Of a DNA stretch of 19,406 nt, positions 13,851 through 19,406 are shown piece by piece; the first letter of the stretch is position 1, and every line of letters starts with the position of its first letter. Location of the stretch: the NCBI GenBank assembly GCA_024280135.1, contig JAJRQS010000206.1, positions 1 through 19,406 on the forward strand, read 5' to 3'. Below the pieces are notes generated by a model. That model saw only the letters and a list, made by a program, of their open reading frames with translations. It did not search any database and was not told where the DNA came from. The translations under genes and the position numbers were made by a program. The DNA comes from Bacteroidota bacterium. GTDB taxonomy: Bacteria > Bacteroidota > Bacteroidia > Chitinophagales > Saprospiraceae.

Positions 13851-15398
13851 CTAAAACAAATCCCAATTCCCTTGTCGATAGTAATTGTATAAGACCGGAG
13901 AGATAATGGTATTGACCTCGATGCCAGAAGTGTCAATAAGCGGTTGCCCAAATGATGAAATTTGTTTTAGGGCTTCTTTGTTGAGCCACCTTAATGCTAA
14001 ATTTTCTAGATTGACGGCTTGTAATTCTTTTTGCCCGAAAGGGCGCTTTCTACCAATGATCCAACCCCATTCTCCTAATGTCAATACTTGATTGTGTAGC
14101 GGGAGGGTATAGTAGTTCGCATCTTCCAACGTTTTCTTAATGCAATAGAATGCTTTGGTGGCATAATACGGGCTACCAGATTGTGTAATTAAGCTGCCAT
14201 CTTGTGTTAGATGTTTGGAGCAAAGGAAGTAAAATTCTCGTGTATAAAGCTTATTTAAGTCAACACTGTTGGGGTCGGGCAGGTCGATAAAAATAACATC
14301 ATAAATCGTCGTGTCAGATTCTAAATAAGTAAAAGCATCTTCGGCAAATACCTTTACTTTGGGGCTGTTGAGCGAGTTGTTATTAAGATCTAAGAATATT
14401 TTGTTTTGACGTGCCAGGCGTACCATTTCTGGATCTAGATCAACTAAAGTAATGTGTTCTATTTCATCGTATTGTAGTAGTTCTCTGACAATACATCCAT
14501 CTCCTCCGCCCAAGATTAAAATATTCTTTTTGTGTGGGGAGATACCCATGACTGGGTGCACCATGGGCTCATGGTATAGGTATTCGTCAAAGGTCGAAAG
14601 TTGTTGGTTGCCATTGATATATAAAGAATGATAGTCTTTCCATTTGGTGATGATGATTCTTTGGTATTTTGTTTGTTTTTCAAAGACGATTTTGTCTTTA
14701 TATTTTTGTTGTTCTCCAAAAATTAAGATGGGTTTTGCGAAAGCGAATCCAATAAAAATCCCTACTCCAACAATTACATAAGCAATAGATAAACTTCTTT
14801 TCCATGCGGCAGTAATATGTGTTCGTAATACTAAAAACAACCAAAGAGAAACCCCAAAATTTAAGACACCCAAAACAAATGGTGTATAAGTCAAACCCAA
14901 ATAGGGTAGTCCGACAAAGGCAAAAAACAATCCTCCAATGAGCGAACCGTAATAGTCTTTTTCGAGTATGGAAGAGATGTTGGTCTTGAGTGATTCAAAA
15001 TTATCATTAATTCTAGTCGCAAGCGGAATTTCGAGTCCAATCAAAATACCTACTATAATCGACATCAAATAAATAACAATCCAAGAGTTATTGGTGAAGC
15101 CAAAAACTAAATAAGAAACAATCGCCGAAAAGGAAACAAAAACCGACAGGAGTAATTCTGTCAAGATAAAATAGCCTACGATATGCTTTTCAAAAGACTT
15201 GCTCAGTCGTGCGCCCAACCCCATAGAAAAAAGCATAATAGACACAATGAGTGTAAATTGTAAGATTGCATTTCCTATGAAATAGGAGGCTAAAGTCGAT
15301 AAGATATATTCCGCAACAATACCACTAACACCCGTCGCAAAGAGCGCTATCTTGAGTACGTTAGAATGGTATTTGTTGCGGTTTTTTTCTGAATTCAA
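13851..15398 (-). CDS. Membrane-anchored spermidine-synthase-like aminopropyltransferase
   Basis: 515 residues. About seven hydrophobic helices fill residues 15-225, followed by a SpeE domain (about 235-505). SpeE landmarks are DEYLYHE (271-277, polyamine/AdoMet pocket), ILGGGDG (295-301, cofactor loop), VDLDPEMV (319-326) and IDLPDP (371-376), which holds the catalytic-type aspartates. Soluble enzymes transfer the aminopropyl group of decarboxylated AdoMet to putrescine; the role of the membrane form is less clear. The start is TTG at 15398, 8 nt after the lipoprotein stop; there is no in-frame ATG or GTG before the stop codon near 15440. It is last in the cluster headed by speD, which would supply decarboxylated AdoMet. 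Confidence 0.88.
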   Translation of the reverse strand: MNSEKNRNKYHSNVLKIALFATGVSGIVAEYILSTLASYFIGNAILQFTLIVSIMLFSMGLGARLSKSFEKHIVGYFILTELLLSVFVSFSAIVSYLVFGFTNNSWIVIYLMSIIVGILIGLEIPLATRINDNFESLKTNISSILEKDYYGSLIGGLFFAFVGLPYLGLTYTPFVLGVLNFGVSLWLFLVLRTHITAAWKRSLSIAYVIVGVGIFIGFAFAKPILIFGEQQKYKDKIVFEKQTKYQRIIITKWKDYHSLYINGNQQLSTFDEYLYHEPMVHPVMGISPHKKNILILGGGDGCIVRELLQYDEIEHITLVDLDPEMVRLARQNKIFLDLNNNSLNSPKVKVFAEDAFTYLESDTTIYDVIFIDLPDPNSVDLNKLYTREFYFLCSKHLTQDGSLITQSGSPYYATKAFYCIKKTLEDANYYTLPLHNQVLTLGEWGWIIGRKRPFGQKELQAVNLENLALRWLNKEALKQISSFGQPLIDTSGIEVNTIISPVLYNYYRQGNWDLF

Positions 15399-15406
15399 AG
15401 TTGTGT

Positions 15407-16156
15407 TTATTTTCCTACTCCCCCCGAACGTCCACGACTACTTGATCCTCCTTTGTATCTCGATGACTTTCTTGAGGCACGCTTTGTGTGGCTTTTCCAA
15501 GAAGTACTGCTTGCTTTTCTTGAATAAAAACTAGAGCGACTTGCTCTTTGATAGGAACTTTTAGTCCCGTAAGCGGTTCCACCTTTACCATGAAAGGCTC
15601 TTTTGCCTTTGTAATTTTGGTTATAATTTCGGAAAGTACTTCGACCCGTCATACGCGAAAACATCCAGTAATACATGAGGAAACGAGTACCACTATGGTA
15701 GCGCCATCTTTCCTCTGGTTGCCCGGTAGCTGTCGTCTGAGTGCTATCTATAACCCACTCTCCATATTTTTCATTTCCAATTGCCCAATCGAATCCAACG
15801 GGTTTTGGGGTGGTGGAGCTGACACCGTCATGAATAGAAACTAATTCCATTCCAAGGTTGTCTTCATTTTGGTGAAAGAAATCTTCACTTACCGTAAGCC
15901 ATTCGGTGGAGTCCACCACTAGGCTGTCTTCTTTAGGCTGAAGGACGGCATACTTGTGTCTGTATATGATGTTGACATCATCTTCTGTTACATCCATATC
16001 ATGTAGGACAATTGAGAAATTATGATCTAAATGGTCTTTTGCTAAATTTACAATAGGCTCTTCAGATACCGTGAGTGCTTTCTTCTCGGAAGAACAACTT
16101 AGTAGCGTAAATATAATTAGGCTAGCAAGGATGAGTAGTTGTTTGGACTGTTTCAT
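15407..16156 (-). CDS. Lipoprotein with an Arg/Ser/Gly-rich C-terminal tail
   Basis: 249 residues. LLSC puts lipidated Cys21 after the signal. The middle (about 30-165) is acidic and probably globular, with WRYHSGTRFLMYYWMFSRMTG near its end. The last 80 residues are extremely rich in Arg, Ser, Gly, Lys and Tyr with almost no acidic residue, ending SSSRGRSGGVGK; this part is probably disordered and could bind nucleic acid, membrane phospholipid or glycans. No function can be named. It lies 17 nt after the DUF4178 gene and 8 nt before the membrane SpeE gene, so it belongs to the polyamine cluster. The charge split between middle and tail is its most distinctive feature. Confidence 0.75.
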   Translation of the reverse strand: MKQSKQLLILASLIIFTLLSCSSEKKALTVSEEPIVNLAKDHLDHNFSIVLHDMDVTEDDVNIIYRHKYAVLQPKEDSLVVDSTEWLTVSEDFFHQNEDNLGMELVSIHDGVSSTTPKPVGFDWAIGNEKYGEWVIDSTQTTATGQPEERWRYHSGTRFLMYYWMFSRMTGRSTFRNYNQNYKGKRAFHGKGGTAYGTKSSYQRASRSSFYSRKASSTSWKSHTKRASRKSSRYKGGSSSRGRSGGVGK

Positions 16157-16173
16157 TTTGATTTTTTTAATAA

Positions 16174-16704
16174 TTAGGAGAAAAGGTTTTTATTTCCTGT
16201 AGCAGGTAATTCAATGTTTTTAAACTTTTTGCGCTTGACTTCCATCCCGTCAGCATATTCCATCGTGCCATCTTCCCATTGCGCAATACAGATGAAATCG
16301 TCTTTGTGGTAAAAAGTGTAGGTGGTGACACGAAGTGAAGAGCCAGCTTCTGAGGTGTTGGAATAATAGCCCTCACTTATTTCATCCAATTTGTAACGAT
16401 TGCCCATGTATTCAATCTCCGCCAAAATGTCATCGCCTTCAAAGTCCTCCGAAGTAAAATCGGGCATGATTTGATGCTTTTTGATTTCATAACTGAACAT
16501 ACAAAGTATATCGCCATCGTCATCTTCGACCTCCAAGAATGCTTCTTGGCTCCCTCCTCTAACTTTATACTCAAGGCTTTTTCCGTCTCGATTCCAAGTG
16601 TATTCATGGATTTCGATGACCTCCCAGATTGTTTTTTTGTATTTGAAGGTCGTGCCCACTTTCATTTGAAAGATAGGATCCTTCCCAAACCATTTATCGT
16701 ACAT
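16174..16704 (-). CDS. DUF4178 domain protein
   Basis: 176 residues, no signal peptide or membrane segment, so probably cytosolic. The pattern MKVGTTFKYKKTIWEVIEIHEYTWNR, then LEVEDDDGDILCMFSYEI, and YYSNTSEAGSSLRVTTYTFY matches the beta-rich DUF4178 family, which often sits beside polyamine-synthesis genes in bacteria (stated from memory). Its role is unknown; a regulatory or scaffold task for the membrane enzyme is only a guess. The ATG at 16704 overlaps the end of speD by 11 nt, showing tight coupling. Met14 at 16665 (MKVGTT) is an alternative start. Confidence 0.8.
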   Translation of the reverse strand: MYDKWFGKDPIFQMKVGTTFKYKKTIWEVIEIHEYTWNRDGKSLEYKVRGGSQEAFLEVEDDDGDILCMFSYEIKKHQIMPDFTSEDFEGDDILAEIEYMGNRYKLDEISEGYYSNTSEAGSSLRVTTYTFYHKDDFICIAQWEDGTMEYADGMEVKRKKFKNIELPATGNKNLFS

Positions 16705-17095
16705 TCGTAGTTGTTTTAGTATTGAAATGAGTTATTTTAGACAAGTCTCCTCTTTTCATGTTATTGAATTCAATATGCGTTGCCTTAAATTGCTCTTGTA
16801 AAAAACTAGTCGCTTGCGCAATGTCATATTGTTGGTTGCAAGTAAAAAAGTCTAACGCTACATAATTATGTTCGGGCCAAGTATGCACGGCTATATGACT
16901 TTCTTGAATAACGATTACACCACTTACACCTATCGGCGAAAAATGATGAATCAAAGTATCTACAACCGTAAAATTTAGTTTTTTAGCCACCTGTAACAGG
17001 ACTTCTTTTACATATTCTTGATTGTCGATCAGTTCTTTTGGGCAACCATATATTTCCATAAAAGTCTGAAAACCGAGATGTGGTTTATTAGTCAT
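16694..17095 (-). CDS. speD: S-adenosylmethionine decarboxylase proenzyme
   Basis: 133 residues from the ATG at 17095. It makes decarboxylated AdoMet, the aminopropyl donor for spermidine. The self-cleavage site ESHIAVHTWPE is visible: cutting between Glu65 and Ser66 turns Ser into the pyruvoyl cofactor. FSPIGVSGV precedes it and YVALDFFTC (with Cys86) follows, all typical of the small bacterial class. An upstream GTG at 17125 is rejected because it lies in the predicted promoter and adds residues unlike the family. It heads a cluster ending in a membrane SpeE, giving both steps of aminopropyl supply. The stop overlaps DUF4178 by 11 nt. Confidence 0.92.
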   Translation of the reverse strand: MTNKPHLGFQTFMEIYGCPKELIDNQEYVKEVLLQVAKKLNFTVVDTLIHHFSPIGVSGVIVIQESHIAVHTWPEHNYVALDFFTCNQQYDIAQATSFLQEQFKATHIEFNNMKRGDLSKITHFNTKTTTNVR

Positions 17096-17099
17096 GTTG

Positions 17100-17107
17100 C
17101 AAATATA
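17100..17107 (-). promoter_or_regulatory. -7 box for speD
   Basis: TATATTTG matches TAnnTTTG exactly and ends 5 nt before the ATG. The predicted start is about 17096, giving an almost leaderless mRNA. No TTG is found at the normal upstream spacing; the nearest is a CTG about 21 nt away, so the call is moderate. Confidence 0.45.
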
Positions 17108-17116
17108 ATAAAAAAA

Positions 17117-17132
17117 ACTGTACACTTACAGT
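17117..17132. promoter_or_regulatory. Inverted repeat upstream of speD
   Basis: ACTGTA-CACT-TACAGT is a perfect 6-bp inverted repeat with a 4-nt centre, 10 bp upstream of the -7 box and over the region a polymerase would occupy. It may be an operator; the binding protein is unknown. The remaining gap 17133-17244 shows no gene. Confidence 0.4.
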
Positions 17133-17244
17133 CTGTTGAAACTCTATCACAGTTGAAAAATTGTAATTATCTGAAATTGAATAAGATAGGCCTTGTTGGC
17201 GCCCTTATATCTTTGAGAAATAACGCGACGAAAGGAGCAAGCAT

Positions 17245-18354
17245 CTAAACGCGCCTAAAAGAAGTCAAACGTCTTTTAAAAACCATGTAGTGATTGATGT
17301 TTTTTCGGCTTACACAGCCTACGACAAAACCATCTTTTAGAATCGGTAGCATAGATAGCCCACTCCTTTTGATAAGATAGTCAGCGTCACCGAGCTTGGT
17401 TTCTATTGATAGGTAATCGGGTAGGGGAGATAGATAGTATTCAGCGGTTCGATCTAAATGGTCGTCTATCAAGGCTTGTTCGATACTCCTTTCTCGAATG
17501 ATGCCTTCCGGTAAATTCATTGCCCCCAACACAACAAAATCAATGCCCATTCCTCCTGCAAATGCTCGAACAACTTCAGACATCGGGGTATTTAAATAAA
17601 CTTTTGGAAAATCAGGGTTGATGATTTCAGCAATGGTTTCACTCCTTAATACATCTTCATTGGCAATGGCTTTGTATTCAATAGTAGCCATGACAAACAC
17701 AAATATTCCGATGAGCGCAAGCGAGGGCCATGTCAATAAGTATCCACCAATCAACATCCCGACAGCAATGAATTTGCCGATAATAGCGGCTATGCGGGTT
17801 CCTCGTCTTCTTCCAAATTTGGACGCAAGTCCCGCTCGCAGCATTCGACCTCCATCCAAAGGAAAAGCCGGAATTAGATTGAATCCAACCAGCATTAAAT
17901 TGGCTAAAATTAAGATTTGCATGAAATATTTAGGGCTCGCAAATAGGACTTCTAAATCTTCCAAATCTAGCAAATCCGATATCGAAAAATAATACAAACT
18001 AGGACTTAAAAGCAAAACAATTCCGACATTAACCAAAGGGCCTGCAATCGAAACTAGAAATTCATTTTTAGGTTTTTCGGGCATCCGATTCAATCGGGCT
18101 ACACCGCCTATCGGAGTTAAAACCACATCCTGTGTGCCAACGCCAAGGCGACGCGCCATCAATATGTGCCCGAATTCATGCAGCAACACGCATAAAAACA
18201 ACAGTAGAACATAGGCCAACAACCATCCAACCGTCGAGAGGGACATGCCTTCATATAGGCTTGAGCCCCCTATCCATAGTGGGAGTAGGAAAAATGACCA
18301 GTGGATTTTCACCGGTACATTCCACAGGGTTGTTATTTGGAAAGCACCTTTCAT
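17245..18354 (-). CDS. M50 site-2 protease with CBS-like tail
   Basis: 369 residues. A membrane zinc metalloprotease with about six helices: HEFGH (His59, Glu60, His63) binds zinc and LDGGR (with Asp167) supplies the third ligand. The C-terminal part (about 230-369) has no membrane helix and looks like a CBS pair, ending SMLPILKDGFVVGCVSRKNI. This matches the SpoIVFB-like site-2 proteases with cytosolic CBS domains, which cleave regulators such as anti-sigma or pro-sigma factors in the membrane in response to nucleotide level. Its target is not in the window. It begins 96 nt after the IMPase stop; whether it is co-transcribed is unclear. Confidence 0.88.
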   Translation of the reverse strand: MKGAFQITTLWNVPVKIHWSFFLLPLWIGGSSLYEGMSLSTVGWLLAYVLLLFLCVLLHEFGHILMARRLGVGTQDVVLTPIGGVARLNRMPEKPKNEFLVSIAGPLVNVGIVLLLSPSLYYFSISDLLDLEDLEVLFASPKYFMQILILANLMLVGFNLIPAFPLDGGRMLRAGLASKFGRRRGTRIAAIIGKFIAVGMLIGGYLLTWPSLALIGIFVFVMATIEYKAIANEDVLRSETIAEIINPDFPKVYLNTPMSEVVRAFAGGMGIDFVVLGAMNLPEGIIRERSIEQALIDDHLDRTAEYYLSPLPDYLSIETKLGDADYLIKRSGLSMLPILKDGFVVGCVSRKNINHYMVFKRRLTSFRRV

Positions 18355-18450
18355 TCTACTCTTTAACGTATTAGATGCAGAAAGAGTTTGTTGGGTTGTG
18401 TTAATAGGGCTGTTTTATTCCCAGTCTTGGTATTTGAAGTAAATATCCAT

Positions 18451-19227
18451 TTATACTTCTTCAAGGACCGCCTCATGTAATAACCCATTTGATGCTAAAA
18501 TTTCTACAGCCGGAAGGGCGGATTTTTTACCGTTAAAATTGGAGGTTTTGCCTCCGGCTTCTTCCACAATTAACAAACCTGCCGCCACATCCCAAGGGTT
18601 CAGATCGAATTCAAAATAAAAATCAAAACGTCCACAGGCGACATAGACTAGATCCACCGCAGCGGAGCCCATCCGTCGAATGCCTCGTGTGCCTTTCATG
18701 TACTTGTAAAACATCTTCATGTACCGTTCTAAATGGTCAAATTTGTAGTAGGGCATACCTGTTGCAACTAAAGATTCAGATAGTTTTTGAGTTTTGGAAA
18801 CGGATATAGCTTCGTTATTTAAAAACGCACCTCCACCTTTCGTTGCCGAAAAAAGTTCTTGTAGTTCAGGAATATAAACGACCCCTAGCAAAATGTTTTC
18901 TCCTTCGACTAGTGCAATGCTAACGGAATAAATAGGTAAGCCAAATAAAAAATTTGTCGTGCCATCGAGTGGATCAATGATCCACCTCAGTGACTTATCT
19001 TCCTGTTCGATGGTGGCTTCTTCCGTCAGAAAACCAGCTTCTGGAAGTATTTTTTTTAGACCTTCTACAATAAGGGTTTCAGCTTGCTTATCTACATACG
19101 AGACTAAATTGTTGAGGGACTTATCGGATATTTTGTCAGCAGTAACCAAGCCTCGTTGATTTTTAATATAAGCCCCCACTTTTTGCGCAAGCATACCCAC
19201 TTTTAAAGACATCTTTTTCAAATCCAT
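18451..19227 (-). CDS. Inositol monophosphatase family protein
   Basis: 258 residues, cytosolic. Metal-site motifs are EE (69-70) and DPLDGTTNF (85-93), and a later WDVAAGLLIVEEAGG carries the third acidic ligand. The family removes phosphate from inositol-1-phosphate, fructose-1,6-bisphosphate, NADP or PAP; the sequence alone does not decide among them, though the length and motif spacing are near SuhB-type IMPases rather than CysQ. The ATG lies 3 nt after the recX stop, so it is probably translated from the same transcript. Confidence 0.88.
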   Translation of the reverse strand: MDLKKMSLKVGMLAQKVGAYIKNQRGLVTADKISDKSLNNLVSYVDKQAETLIVEGLKKILPEAGFLTEEATIEQEDKSLRWIIDPLDGTTNFLFGLPIYSVSIALVEGENILLGVVYIPELQELFSATKGGGAFLNNEAISVSKTQKLSESLVATGMPYYKFDHLERYMKMFYKYMKGTRGIRRMGSAAVDLVYVACGRFDFYFEFDLNPWDVAAGLLIVEEAGGKTSNFNGKKSALPAVEILASNGLLHEAVLEEV

Positions 19228-19230
19228 GAG

Positions 19231-19406
19231 TTAGTTTTTCCTTGGAAATAATTCATTGAAAATGCTTCGGAACAAATGCGATTCATATCCTTTTTGCGTG
19301 AAAAAACGATACAGTTTGGCGTAATGCTTGTGTGGTGTGTTTCCATATTCTCGGTTCTTTCGCTTCATTAATTCACGCAAGGTTTCGACATAAGCTTCTT
19401 CGGGGA
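19231..19406 (-). CDS. recX: Regulatory protein RecX, C-terminal end (partial)
   Basis: Only the last 57 codons and the TAA are present; the start is beyond the window edge. The reading PEEAYVETLRELMKRKN, then HKHYAKLYRFFTQKGYE and SHLFRSIFNELFP, has the three-helix repeat of RecX, especially the basic helix plus RFFxxKGYExxLFRS. RecX binds the RecA filament and dampens recombination. The 3-nt gap to the IMPase gene suggests an operon. The call rests on a short stretch and its pattern. Confidence 0.7.
   Translation of the reverse strand, partial: PEEAYVETLRELMKRKNREYGNTPHKHYAKLYRFFTQKGYESHLFRSIFNELFPRKN

Noticed and set aside
13718..13951. 77-residue minus-strand frame between speE and Fic
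   Set aside because: It overlaps the end of speE in another frame and crosses the operator-like repeats; composition looks like chance reading.
17196..17204. TATCTTTG on the plus strand opposite the end of the M50 gene
   Set aside because: It matches the -7 pattern, but there is no upstream TTG at the right spacing and no gene follows; the plus-strand frame there is a shadow.
17618..17992. 124-residue plus-strand frame inside the M50 gene
   Set aside because: It is antisense to a gene with intact HEFGH and LDGGR motifs and shows no family features.
18363..18392. 7-bp inverted repeat (ACTCTTT/AAAGAGT) upstream of the M50 gene
   Set aside because: The 16-nt loop is large and there is no T run, so a regulatory role cannot be supported.
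18415..18450. 11-codon ORF MDIYFKYQDWE just after the IMPase stop (minus strand)
   Set aside because: It is very short, has no junction with the next gene and no supporting structure; chance is likely.

Overview
The window comes from a member of the Bacteroidota, plausibly a Saprospiria- or Cytophagia-like marine or free-living lineage; the rank below phylum is a guess. Evidence for the phylum: several promoters fit the Bacteroidota pattern TTG-N19-21-TAnnTTTG; the partial first gene ends in a tail resembling a type IX secretion sorting signal; tRNA-Leu has no encoded CCA; and protein families such as three tandem SurA/PrsA-type isomerases and a ChaN-like protein are common there. GC content looks to be about 40% by eye. 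No IS element, CRISPR array, rRNA or replication origin was seen.

Layout. 1-142: 3' end of a plus-strand secreted-protein gene and a perfect 16-bp hairpin terminator. 248-2430 (minus): promoter, a GH3-superfamily acyl-amide synthetase and a LysE-type exporter joined by a TAATG stop/start overlap. 2550-4267 (plus): a divergent Lgt-like membrane protein and an exported rhodanese joined by ATGA. 4274-4820 (minus): a small secreted SPOR-like protein preceded by a very compact leader (promoter, 5' hairpin, 18-codon cationic ORF containing a terminator-like hairpin, TAATG junction). 4897-5047 (plus): tRNA-Leu(GAG) with promoter and terminator. 5037-11361 (minus): a probable six-gene envelope operon of two PpiC-type isomerases around a SurA-N-like lipoprotein, then a ChaN-like protein, a small lipoprotein and a PaaY-like hexapeptide-repeat protein.

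11427-12710 (plus): an O-antigen ligase/polymerase-like membrane protein whose 5' end lacks an ordinary start codon. 12756-13733 (minus): a Fic protein whose start is preceded by two back-to-back TGATAgTATCA palindromes. 13851-17132 (minus): a polyamine cluster of speD (AdoMet decarboxylase), a DUF4178 protein, a lipoprotein with an Arg/Ser/Gly-rich tail, and a membrane-anchored spermidine-synthase-like enzyme. 17245-19406 (minus): a site-2 (M50) protease with a CBS-like tail, an inositol monophosphatase family protein and the C-terminal end of recX.

Most genes serve the envelope: lipoprotein modification, outer-membrane protein folding, surface polysaccharide, membrane proteolysis and membrane-linked polyamine synthesis. 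The least conventional parts are the attenuator-like leader at 4708-4820, the speD/DUF4178/lipoprotein/speE cluster, the GH3-LysE pair and the operator-like repeats at the Fic start.
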